The notes: generated by a model not told the origin, from the sequence alone. 6,059 nucleotides of DNA from an uncultured Clostridia bacterium (GCA_934277845.1 CAKQVV010000102.1:1-6059); one strand, 5' to 3'; counted from the stretch's first letter, positions 1 through 5,880 are shown. Program-made: numbers and translations.

Positions 1-1
1 G

Positions 2-823
2 ACCGATGACGACGATTTCGCTTCCACCAAGAAACTCAACTATACTTATTACAGATACGACATCGTAAAGAACAAGGTTTCCAAGTATAATCCCGGCTAT
101 ATCGTGGTGGGCTTCGAATCCATGTACAACTACAAAGATTCCAAATACGACGCTATCGGCGTTTACGGTTTCAAGATGGTCGACGGCGTGGCAAACAGCC
201 TCTCCGCGCCCGTAGTCGGTATCGCCGACAAAGATCTCAAAATGGGTATCGACTTCACCGGCAAGCCGTTCCAGTTCGAAGGCAAGTTGAAAGACAATCG
301 CTTTATCGACACCGAAAACGGCAAAACCTATATTTACAACGAGAAACTCGAAACGCTCGCGGTATTCAAGTCGTCGTCGTACAAGGTCAACTATGACCTC
401 GGCATCATCACTTTCGCCGAAACCGGCAAATACATGGCTGTCGACTTTGACGGCAAAGTGGTGCTCGACTCGAAATACTCTAATCTCGATTTCTACGGCG
501 ACACCGCTCTCACCGCCGTCTATGACGAAAACGGCGACGTCAAAGGCAATATGCTCGTCAGCAAAGCCAACCCGAACGGCACGGAAATTCAACTCGCAGG
601 CGACGAAACGCTCACGTATTCCGCCAACGGTATCCTCATTATCAAAAAGTATATCGAGGGCGTAAACAATTACACCGTCAAAAACTACAACGGTGCCGTT
701 ATTACCACTTTCAAAGCCAGCAGCATCGGCAGTATGCAGTGGAATATGAACGCAAGCGTTCAGTACGCGTACCTTCCCTACGTCGACGATGCCGGCATGC
801 AAAAAACAGTTGTGTTCGGTTAA
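2..823 (+). CDS. Hypothetical beta-rich protein, C-terminal part (5' end outside window)
   Basis: The frame is open from base 2 with no stop until TAA at 821-823, giving 273 residues without an N-terminus. The GTG at 104 is internal: clear coding sequence (TDDDDFASTKKLNYTYYRYD...) continues upstream of it. The protein is rich in Tyr, Asn, Asp, Lys and Gly, and alternates short beta-type stretches with polar turns. Around residues 142-166, GKYMAVDFDGKVVLDSKYS followed by an aromatic/Gly turn resembles a degenerate WG-type beta repeat. Two similar segments end in FKSSS (about 122-126) and FKASS (about 237-241), suggesting repeated blades. No transmembrane segment or sortase signal is visible in this part. 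I infer a secreted or surface lipoprotein-like protein, but the signal peptide would lie outside the window. I do not recognise a specific family. It is followed 34 bp later by a strong terminator, so it is the last gene of its transcript. Confidence 0.8.
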   Translation, partial: TDDDDFASTKKLNYTYYRYDIVKNKVSKYNPGYIVVGFESMYNYKDSKYDAIGVYGFKMVDGVANSLSAPVVGIADKDLKMGIDFTGKPFQFEGKLKDNRFIDTENGKTYIYNEKLETLAVFKSSSYKVNYDLGIITFAETGKYMAVDFDGKVVLDSKYSNLDFYGDTALTAVYDENGDVKGNMLVSKANPNGTEIQLAGDETLTYSANGILIIKKYIEGVNNYTVKNYNGAVITTFKASSIGSMQWNMNASVQYAYLPYVDDAGMQKTVVFG

Positions 824-857
824 TCGCCGGCATACTTGCGTCTAAACCGCAACCCGT

Positions 858-898
858 CGGGCGGGACTTACATTATCGTAAGTCCCGCCCGCTTTTTT
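858..898 (+). terminator. Rho-independent terminator of the upstream hypothetical gene
   Basis: A perfect 14-bp stem (858-871 with 878-891, arm CGGGCGGGACTTAC), a 6-nt loop ATTATC, then C and six T (893-898). It lies 34 bp after the stop at 823. The minus strand has no T-tract on the other side, so it should work only for the plus-strand gene and not for glmM arriving from the right. Confidence 0.93.
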
Positions 899-960
899 GT
901 TTTCGTTTGAAATATTACACGATTTAAATAATACCGCTCAGCCCTGCTGTTACCCCCCCC

Positions 961-1020
961 CGTCATTCAGAGAAACGAGCGAACGCTGCCCGCGTTCGCT
1001 CGTTTCGTGGAATCCCCTGC
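961..1020 (-). repeat. Hairpin repeat, copy A (between convergent genes)
   Basis: Plus strand: CGTCATTCAGA, then a perfect 15-bp stem (972-986 with 992-1006, loop TGCCC at 987-991), then GTGGAATCCCCTGC. On the minus strand this matches the family downstream of glmS, which reads TGCAGGGGATTCCAC, core hairpin, TCTGAATGACG. The ATTC at 965-968 can pair with GAAT at 1010-1013, leaving a 3x3 unpaired step AGA/GTG between that pairing and the core. Nine C residues (953-961) abut it. A second partial GGAATCCC follows at 1023-1030. It lies about 30 bp beyond the glmM stop, in the sense orientation of glmM, and may form the 3' end of that mRNA (inference; no T-tract). Confidence 0.8.
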
Positions 1021-1051
1021 GCGGAATCCCTAATTATCCTTTTATTTACAA

Positions 1052-2335
1052 TCAACCAACCCTATTATTAATATACTTTTTAAACTTCCCTAAGATCTCG
1101 TCGACGAGCGCGGCGTCGGTGCTTTCCGCCATCACGCGGACTTTCGGTTCGGTGCCGCTCATTCTGACGATGATTCTGCCGTTGTCGGCAAGTTCTTTTT
1201 CCGCGTCCTCGATCATGGCACGCATGGTTTTGTCGTACATAATCGAAGGATCGGCGTACTCGGCGATCGCTTTCTGCGGCACGAGCGTGAGTTTTTCCAT
1301 GCGCGCGAGTTCGCCGTCGCGGTACAGCGATTTTGCGAGGAACATCGCGCTCATCAGCCCGTCGCCCGTGGTTGCCGCGGGATAAACTATGTAATGTCCG
1401 CTCTGCTCGCCGCCGATATTATAACCTTTGCGGAACATAAGATCGCAGATATACTTATCGCCGACGGGAGTGCGGACAAGCCGTCTGCCGTTTTCTCTGA
1501 GTTTGTTTTCCAGCGCGAGGTTGTTGAGAATGGTTCCCACAACCACGCCGTCCTTTATATCCATGCCCTTCGAGATATTGTAAAGCACGGTGTCGCCGTC
1601 GATGATCTCGCCGTCCATAACCACGCTGAGCCTGTCGGCGTCGCCGTCGAATGCAAAGCCCAGTCTGCAATCGCTGCCCTTCATGCTGTTGCGGACGTAA
1701 TCGGGATGAAGCGCGCCGCAACCGCTGTTGATCTTCTCGCCGCGCAGTTTGCAGTTGTCCACCATGACGGTCGCGCCTAAGCGTCGGAACGCTTCTTCCG
1801 CGACGGTGGACGCCGCGCCGTAACCGCAGTCGAGCCAGACTTTTAGCCCCCTGAAATCGGCGTTTACCGCCGACACGACGTAATCGATATATTCCGCTCT
1901 GCCGTTGCCGCCGCTGTAAACCTTGCCGCCGCCTTTTATCACCGGCGGATTGTCGATATAGTACTCGACGCTGCCTTCCTGCTCTTCGCTGTACTTGACG
2001 CCGTTGCCGTCGAATACCTTGATGCCGTTGTACTCGGGCGGATTGTGCGACGCGGAAATCATGATGCCGCAAACCGCTCCGTGCTTTTTCGCGAGCATCG
2101 CCACCGCGGGCGTGGGCACTATGCCGGGCAGCATGACTTCGCCGCCCATGTCAGTTATGCCCTTTACCAGCGCGGTTTCGAGTTCCTCGCCCGAGACGCG
2201 CGTGTCGCGTCCCACGACGAACGTTCCTCCGCCGTAAATTTCGCCGAGCGCAAGCCCGGTCTTGTACGCGAGCGTTTCGTCGAGTTTTTCGCCGTACTTG
2301 CCTCTTATTCCGTCCGTGCCGAAATATTTACCCAT
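1052..2335 (-). CDS. glmM: Phosphoglucosamine mutase GlmM
   Basis: Interconverts glucosamine-6-phosphate and glucosamine-1-phosphate, the cytoplasmic step after GlmS on the way to UDP-GlcNAc. The 427-residue product starts with MGKYFGTDGIRG, typical of GlmM. It carries the hallmarks of the alpha-D-phosphohexomutase superfamily in order: the phosphoserine loop ISASHNP with catalytic Ser at residue 96, the metal-binding loop DGDADR (230-235), the sugar-specificity loop GEQSGH (309-314), and the phosphate-binding loop RMSGTEP (391-397). The GEQSGH form favours GlmM over phosphomannomutase or phosphoglucomutase. It is slightly shorter than the usual roughly 445-450 residues. RMSGTEP replaces the commoner RPSGTEP. 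The ATG (2333-2335) is preceded on the minus strand by AAGGAG (2345-2350) at 9 nt. It is divergent from the export-protein gene and convergent with the gene to its left. No intrinsic terminator is seen after the stop. Confidence 0.97.
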   Translation of the reverse strand: MGKYFGTDGIRGKYGEKLDETLAYKTGLALGEIYGGGTFVVGRDTRVSGEELETALVKGITDMGGEVMLPGIVPTPAVAMLAKKHGAVCGIMISASHNPPEYNGIKVFDGNGVKYSEEQEGSVEYYIDNPPVIKGGGKVYSGGNGRAEYIDYVVSAVNADFRGLKVWLDCGYGAASTVAEEAFRRLGATVMVDNCKLRGEKINSGCGALHPDYVRNSMKGSDCRLGFAFDGDADRLSVVMDGEIIDGDTVLYNISKGMDIKDGVVVGTILNNLALENKLRENGRRLVRTPVGDKYICDLMFRKGYNIGGEQSGHYIVYPAATTGDGLMSAMFLAKSLYRDGELARMEKLTLVPQKAIAEYADPSIMYDKTMRAMIEDAEKELADNGRIIVRMSGTEPKVRVMAESTDAALVDEILGKFKKYINNRVG

Positions 2336-2396
2336 ACTCTTATTCTCCTTTTTGCCGTCCGCCGCAAAATTCGGTTGCGCGGCGACCGACTATACC

Positions 2397-2426
2397 ATTT
2401 TAATATTTTACGACGTATCTTGTCAA
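2397..2426 (-). promoter_or_regulatory. Probable sigma-A promoter of glmM
   Basis: On the minus strand, a perfect -35 TTGACA (plus positions 2421-2426) is followed after 18 bp by TAAAAT (2397-2402), 5 of 6 matches to TATAAT. Transcription would start near 2390, giving a leader of about 55 nt. Its -35 box is only 15 bp from that of the divergent plus-strand promoter. A second -10-like TATAGT lies further downstream but at the wrong spacing for this -35. Confidence 0.6.
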
Positions 2427-2441
2427 GTACACGCGCTTATA

Positions 2442-2470
2442 TTGACAAACATTTCGGAATATAGTAAAAT
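2442..2470 (+). promoter_or_regulatory. Sigma-A promoter of the export-protein gene (possibly also glmS)
   Basis: TTGACA (2442-2447), 17-bp spacer, TAAAAT (2465-2470): a consensus -35 and a 5-of-6 -10 at ideal spacing. Initiation near 2477 would leave a leader of about 95 nt before the ATG at 2573. No terminator is visible between the export gene and glmS, so the transcript may run on into glmS. Confidence 0.75.
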
Positions 2471-2572
2471 ATGCGGTATGCGGAGCCGTAACTTTCCGAT
2501 TTCCCGTCCGCAAAACCATTATATGCCGAGGCTCGCGCTCGCGTCAGCCGTATTCACGGAGAACATAACCTT

Positions 2573-3253
2573 ATGACCGATAAAATAATTCAAGCCGCGC
2601 TCGATTTTTTAACCCGGGTATTCGTGTACCCGGAAATCGTCACCACGCTCATCGCGATCCTGCCGATAGTCGAGGCAAGACTCGCTATTCCCATAGGTCT
2701 GGGCTTGGGCATGGGCTACTTAAAATCCTGGGCGTTCGCGTTCATCGGTTCGTCGCTGATCGTGCCGCTGCTGCTGCTTGTTCTGATACCGTTCGTCAAG
2801 TGGCTGGCAAAGACCAAACTTTTCCACAAACTCGGCACCGTGATCTACGAAAAATTCGAGAACAAAAGTAAATCGGTGGGAAACGCCGACGACGACGGCG
2901 AAGTTTCGCCCGAAATAAAGCGCAAACGCGACCTTAAAAAGATGCTGGGCGTGTTCGTTTTCGTCGCGATCCCCCTTCCGCTCACGGGCGTATGGACGGG
3001 CTCGGCGGTGGCGTCGATAGTCAAACTGCCCTACGGCAAAGCGGTCGCGTCGGTCATCGCCGGAAATCTCGCGGCAAGCCTGATTATCTTGCTTTTATGC
3101 CGCTTTTTCGCGGATTATATCAACTATATCATACTCGCGCTGGCGGTTATCGCCGTCGTCGTGGTGCTGGCGCTGATAATCAAAGTCATCGTCCACAAGC
3201 CGAAAACCGATACCTCTTCCGCCGATAACGCGAACAACGAAAACAAAGATTAG
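2573..3253 (+). CDS. Small multidrug export family membrane protein (COG2426-like)
   Basis: A 226-residue integral membrane protein with the two signatures I associate with the putative small multi-drug export family (COG2426 / Sm_multidrug_ex). These are LPIVEARLAIPIG near residues 30-42 and VFVAIPLPLTGVWTGS near 129-144, the latter followed by a Gly/Ala-rich helix. Hydrophobic segments lie at about 22-46, 52-76, 124-148, 155-177 and 184-207. A hydrophilic linker (about 95-122, rich in Asp, Lys and Arg) separates the two conserved halves. The C-terminal tail (208-226) is polar, Asn/Asp-rich and probably disordered. Substrate and transport role are unproven in the family, and the name is historical. 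The ATG is supported by GGAG at 2558-2561, 11 nt upstream. It lies between divergent glmM and downstream glmS; a direct role in amino-sugar metabolism is not shown. Confidence 0.87.
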   Translation: MTDKIIQAALDFLTRVFVYPEIVTTLIAILPIVEARLAIPIGLGLGMGYLKSWAFAFIGSSLIVPLLLLVLIPFVKWLAKTKLFHKLGTVIYEKFENKSKSVGNADDDGEVSPEIKRKRDLKKMLGVFVFVAIPLPLTGVWTGSAVASIVKLPYGKAVASVIAGNLAASLIILLLCRFFADYINYIILALAVIAVVVVLALIIKVIVHKPKTDTSSADNANNENKD

Positions 3254-3466
3254 TCGCGTCGCGGCGGCTTAAAGGCAAAATAATTGTGTCGCGGTCGGGA
3301 ATCCGCGAATACGATAGACTGCCTGTATTTAACGAAATCGACCGCAGAAACAAAGGCAAAACCGACGATAGGTCAAGCGTGCCGAAAGGCTCAACCGAAC
3401 GCTTTTCTGTTCGTGCCGGAAACACCGCGGACGAAATATTTATACTTACGGAGAGAATAAGAACAC
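3254..3466 (+). promoter_or_regulatory. glmS upstream region, possible structured leader
   Basis: This 213-bp gap has no intrinsic terminator and no convincing promoter. Several pairings are visible. GCGGTCG (3291-3297) pairs with CGACCGC (3339-3345), enclosing AATAC/GTATT (3308-3312 with 3325-3329). AAGCGT (3375-3380) pairs with ACGCTT (3399-3404) around a GCC-GAAA-GGC tetraloop hairpin (3381-3390). The 10-mer AAAGGCAAAA occurs twice (3271-3280 and 3352-3361), and both copies can pair with TGCCT at 3320-3324. The ribosome binding site is GGAGAG at 3450-3455. The conserved glmS ribozyme core is not recognisable. Whether this is a regulatory RNA is inference only. Confidence 0.3.
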
Positions 3467-5293
3467 ATGTGCGGAATAGTAGGATTTGCCGGGCGGAAAC
3501 AAGCCGCGCCGGTACTTATGGACGGACTTAAAAAACTGGAATACCGCGGGTATGACTCGAGCGGCGTTGCGGTCATCGACGGCGACGGCAAAATCGAAGT
3601 CGTCAAGGCAAAAGGTCGGCTTCAACGCCTTATCGACAAGACGGACGGCGACAAGACGCTTTTCGGCGACGTGGGCGTGGGACATACGCGCTGGGCGACT
3701 CACGGCGAGCCGAACGACGTGAACTCGCACCCTCACCTGTCGCGCGGCGGTAAGTTCGCGGTCGTACATAACGGAATTATCGAAAACTATATCGAACTGC
3801 GCGAGTTCCTGATCGGTCGCGGCTATGAGTTCCGCTCGGAAACCGACACCGAGGTCATCGCGCATCTTCTAGAATATTATTACGACGGAAACGTGTGCGA
3901 CTGCATGCGTAAAGTGCTGAATAAACTCGTCGGCTCCTACGCGCTCGGCGTGCTGTACAGCGGCACTCCCGACGCTTTCTACGCGGTGAGAAAAGACAGT
4001 CCGCTCGTGGCGGGACTAGGCGACGGCGAAAATTTCGTTGCCAGCGATATGCCCGCGCTCATTCGCCATACCCGACGCTTTATTCTGCTCGGCGAGGGCG
4101 AAATCGTGCGCGTAACTGCCGATTCGGTGGATATTTTCAACCGCAATATGGAAAAAGTCGAGCATGAAGTCGTCACCGTCGACTGGGACGAGGCGACCGC
4201 CGAAAAGAACGGCTATCCGCATTTCATGTTGAAAGAAATTCACGAACAGCCGCGCGCGCTGGCGGCGGTGCTTTCGCGCATAAAAGGCGAAGAGATCGTT
4301 CTCGACAATATTCGTTTCACCGCGGACGAAATCAAAAACTTATCTAAAATCAATATTATCGGCTGCGGCTCGGCTTACCACGCCGGCATTATCGGCAAGT
4401 ACTTTATAGAGCGCGTTTGCCGAGTTCCCGTCGAAGTCGACCTCGCGTCCGAGTTCCGCTACCGCAAGCCCATCGTCGGCAAAAACACGCTCACGATCGT
4501 GATATCGCAAAGCGGCGAAACCGCCGACACTCTGGCGGCTCTTCGCGAAGCAAAGCGGCTGAAAAGCCGCACGCTCGCCGTAGTCAACGTGCTCGGCTCG
4601 TCTATCGCGCGCGAGGCGGACGACGTTCTCTACACTCTCGCAGGTCCCGAAATCGCCGTCGCGACCACAAAAGGCTACACCACGCAGGTCGCCGCGCTGT
4701 ACCTTATCGGACTGTATTTCGCGGGCGTTGCCGGCTCGGTTCCCCGCGAAGAATACGCCGGACTTCTGAACTCGCTGAAAAGTTTGCCCGACGCGGTCGG
4801 CGAAATCTTAACCGCACCCGAAAAGGTCCAGTATCTTGCCGCTCAGTACGCGAGCGCACGCGACGTGTTCTTTATCGGCAGAGGCATGGACTACGCTTCC
4901 GCTCTCGAAGGCGCGCTCAAACTCAAAGAAATCTCGTATATTCACGCCGAAGCGTATCCTGCCGGCGAACTCAAGCACGGCACGATCTCGCTTATCGAAA
5001 AAGGCTCGCCCGTCGTCACCGTCGCGGTCGATCCCGACCTCTTCGAAAAAACGCTGTCTAACGCCGTCGAGGTCGCTACCCGCGGCGCAAGCGTGATTGC
5101 CGTAGCCGCCAGATCCAACGCGCGTATCGAGCAAAAATCCGCTCATACCGTGTTTATCCCTGATTGCAGTCCGCTTATCGCGCCCGTACTCACCGCCGTA
5201 ATACTGCAACTTTTCGGCTACTACGTCGCCGCCGCAAAAGGACTCGACATCGATAAACCTCGAAATCTGGCAAAATCGGTAACGGTAGAGTAA
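3467..5293 (+). CDS. glmS: Glutamine--fructose-6-phosphate aminotransferase (isomerizing) GlmS
   Basis: Cytosolic enzyme that transfers the amide nitrogen of glutamine to fructose-6-phosphate, giving glucosamine-6-phosphate, the entry step of UDP-GlcNAc synthesis. Full length at 608 residues. Cys2 (MCGIVGF) becomes the N-terminal nucleophile of the Ntn glutaminase domain (about 2-230). That domain also has RWATHGEP (75-82), HNGIIENY (101-108) and ETDTEV (125-130, Asp127). Two SIS domains follow. The first has GCGSAYHAG (299-307) and ISQSGETADT (346-355). The second has GRGMDYASALEGALKLKE (471-488) and AGELKHG (499-505). The end DKPRNLAKSVTVE carries Lys603. Ser347, Gln348, Ser349, Thr352, Lys485, Glu488, His504 and Lys603 fall at the same numbers as the E. 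coli sugar-site residues as I remember them. GlmM sits about 1.1 kb upstream on the other strand. No classical self-cleaving ribozyme precedes it. Confidence 0.98.
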   Translation: MCGIVGFAGRKQAAPVLMDGLKKLEYRGYDSSGVAVIDGDGKIEVVKAKGRLQRLIDKTDGDKTLFGDVGVGHTRWATHGEPNDVNSHPHLSRGGKFAVVHNGIIENYIELREFLIGRGYEFRSETDTEVIAHLLEYYYDGNVCDCMRKVLNKLVGSYALGVLYSGTPDAFYAVRKDSPLVAGLGDGENFVASDMPALIRHTRRFILLGEGEIVRVTADSVDIFNRNMEKVEHEVVTVDWDEATAEKNGYPHFMLKEIHEQPRALAAVLSRIKGEEIVLDNIRFTADEIKNLSKINIIGCGSAYHAGIIGKYFIERVCRVPVEVDLASEFRYRKPIVGKNTLTIVISQSGETADTLAALREAKRLKSRTLAVVNVLGSSIAREADDVLYTLAGPEIAVATTKGYTTQVAALYLIGLYFAGVAGSVPREEYAGLLNSLKSLPDAVGEILTAPEKVQYLAAQYASARDVFFIGRGMDYASALEGALKLKEISYIHAEAYPAGELKHGTISLIEKGSPVVTVAVDPDLFEKTLSNAVEVATRGASVIAVAARSNARIEQKSAHTVFIPDCSPLIAPVLTAVILQLFGYYVAAAKGLDIDKPRNLAKSVTVE

Positions 5294-5328
5294 TGTGTTG
5301 TAATGATAAATAATTGTTCTATGTCGGA

Positions 5329-5338
5329 GGAATCCCCC
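5329..5338 (-). repeat. Truncated half copy of the hairpin repeat after glmS
   Basis: GGAATCCCCC, 35 bp after the glmS stop, matches the end of an opposite-orientation repeat copy (compare 5729-5738). The expected left half (CGTCATTCAGAG plus core) is missing. Homology to 5729-5805 continues from here to 5404 (76 versus 77 nt, largely alignable). This is therefore the remnant of a C-plus-B3-type composite that lost its left arm. Confidence 0.6.
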
Positions 5339-5355
5339 TCTTCAAGAATGTTGTT

Positions 5356-5449
5356 GACCTTTTTATAAAGCCGATTATTCGCTCCATGCAGGGGATTCCA
5401 CGCGCGTAAAACGCGCTCTGAATGACGAGGAACACGGAAACTGCGCGTT
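5356..5449 (+). repeat. Hairpin repeat, copy B1
   Basis: Order: GACCTTTTTATAA (5356-5368), 22 nt, TGCAGGGG (5387-5394), ATTC, CAC, core hairpin, TCT, GAAT, GACG (to 5427), then ACGGAAACT and CGTT (ending 5449). The core is the shortest of the set: 6 bp (5402-5407 with 5411-5416, GCGCGT/ACGCGC, loop AAA). The 3x3 step CAC/TCT separates it from the ATTC/GAAT pairing (5395-5398 with 5420-5423). Confidence 0.85.
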
Positions 5450-5461
5450 ATAATTTTATCA

Positions 5462-5560
5462 GACCTATTTATAAGGTTGATTACTTTTCTATTGCAGGGG
5501 ATTCCACGCGTGGCGTCCCGCCCCGCTCTGAATGACGTGGTAAAACGGAAAGTTCTCGTT
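5462..5560 (+). repeat. Hairpin repeat, copy B2
   Basis: Direct repeat of B1, offset by 106 bp. GACCTATTTATAAGGTTG begins at 5462, TGCAGGGGATTCCAC at 5493, and the flank ends GACG at 5537, followed by ACGGAAAGT and CGTT (5557-5560). The core is an 8-pair stem (5508-5515 with 5519-5526, loop TCC) with one T-C mismatch (5511/5523). Copy B3 has an A at the matching site and pairs fully. The 3x3 CAC/TCT step and ATTC/GAAT pairing are kept. Confidence 0.85.
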
Positions 5561-5598
5561 TGATTTTTTATTTACAATCCCTCAGTCGCTGTCGCCCC

Positions 5599-5627
5599 GG
5601 CTCTCTTTATACAAGGGAGCCTTTTTT
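5599..5627 (+). terminator. Rho-independent terminator downstream of glmS, inside a dispersed repeat
   Basis: A 9-bp stem with one G-T wobble (5599-5607 with 5613-5621), loop TATAC, then six T (5622-5627). It is 305 bp beyond the glmS stop and is the first good intrinsic terminator on that strand, so it likely ends the glmS transcript unless the repeat hairpins do so earlier. The surrounding text (ATCCCTCAGTCGCTGTCGCC at 5577-5596, then GGCTC...GGGAGCC and a T-run) resembles a dispersed repeat I recall from gut Clostridia, in which CCCTCAGTC precedes a GCTCCC-type hairpin. That recollection is unverified here. Confidence 0.8.
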
Positions 5628-5671
5628 GCGGTTAAAATTTTAAAATAAAACGTATTGTTTAACTGCTACCT

Positions 5672-5738
5672 CGTCATTCAGAGGAGCAGCGGCATTGTTT
5701 AAACTTAAAAACAATGCCGTTGCGACGTGGAATCCCCC
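5672..5738 (-). repeat. Hairpin repeat, copy C (long core, opposite orientation)
   Basis: CGTCATTCAGAG, then a 15-pair core (5686-5700 with 5709-5723, loop AAACTTAA) containing one G-T pair (5689/5720), then GTGGAATCCCCC. ATTC (5676-5679) can pair with GAAT (5730-5733). The unpaired step here is 6x6 (AGAGGA/GACGTG) rather than 3x3, still symmetric. The core sequence (GCAGCGGCATTGTTT) is unrelated to the other cores. Confidence 0.8.
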
Positions 5739-5832
5739 GCAACAAGAACGATTTTGACCTTTTTTATAAGGTTGGATTAACGCTCCATGCAGGGGATTCC
5801 ACGCGTGGCGTTCCGCCACGCTCTGAATGACG
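5672..5832. mobile_element. MITE-like composite of two opposed hairpin repeats (C and B3)
   Basis: The 161-bp segment begins CGTCATTCAGAG (5672-5683) and ends CTCTGAATGACG (5821-5832), perfect 12-bp terminal inverted repeats. Inside, copy C and copy B3 face each other: GTGGAATCCCC (5727-5737) is the reverse complement of GGGGATTCCAC (5792-5802). A spacer of about 50 bp between them carries ACCTT/AAGGT (5757-5761 with 5768-5772). No coding capacity. I see no clear target-site duplication, so transposition is inferred from architecture alone. Confidence 0.4.
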
Positions 5833-5854
5833 GGTATGACGGGAAGTGTACGTT
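5756..5854 (+). repeat. Hairpin repeat, copy B3
   Basis: Same layout as B1 and B2: GACCTTTTTTATAAGGTTG from 5756, TGCAGGGGATTCCAC from 5788, GACG ending 5832, then ACGGGAAGT and CGTT (5851-5854). The core is a perfect 8-bp stem (5803-5810 with 5814-5821, GCGTGGCG/CGCCACGC, loop TTC). It has the 3x3 CAC/TCT step and ATTC/GAAT pairing (5796-5799 with 5825-5828). Confidence 0.85.
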
Positions 5855-5880
5855 ATAATTTAAAATGAAACTTTATACCA

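Noticed and set aside
1394..2464. Long open frames antisense or out of frame to glmM
   Set aside because: They are frame shadows caused by the codon bias of glmM; glmM carries all catalytic motifs.
2262..2576. Plus-strand open frame ending in an ATGA overlap with the export-protein start
   Set aside because: Most of it is antisense to the glmM 5' end and the divergent promoter region. The overlap looks coincidental and the translation resembles no protein.
3441..3446. TATACT as a -10 box for a dedicated glmS promoter
   Set aside because: The matching -35 position reads GGAAAC, there is no extended -10, and the start would fall inside the ribosome binding site.
3254..3466. Classical glmS ribozyme
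   Set aside because: The conserved AGCGCC cleavage-site context and the downstream conserved core segments are not visible before the glmS start.
3286..3531. Small plus-strand gene starting at GTG 3286
   Set aside because: No ribosome binding site, Arg/Ser/Thr-rich composition like an out-of-frame reading, and it runs into the well-supported glmS start in another frame.
3446..5209. Open frames antisense or out of frame within glmS
   Set aside because: Low-complexity Arg/Ser-rich or antisense translations with no start signals. The whole interval is covered by intact GlmS.
5356..5854. CRISPR array
   Set aside because: Repeats are long, irregularly spaced and mixed in orientation. There are no uniform spacers and no cas genes.
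5449..5859. TATAAT motifs at 5449-5454 and 5854-5859 as promoters carried by the repeats
   Set aside because: No -35-like sequence at 16-18 bp and no TGn extension, and no gene follows them.
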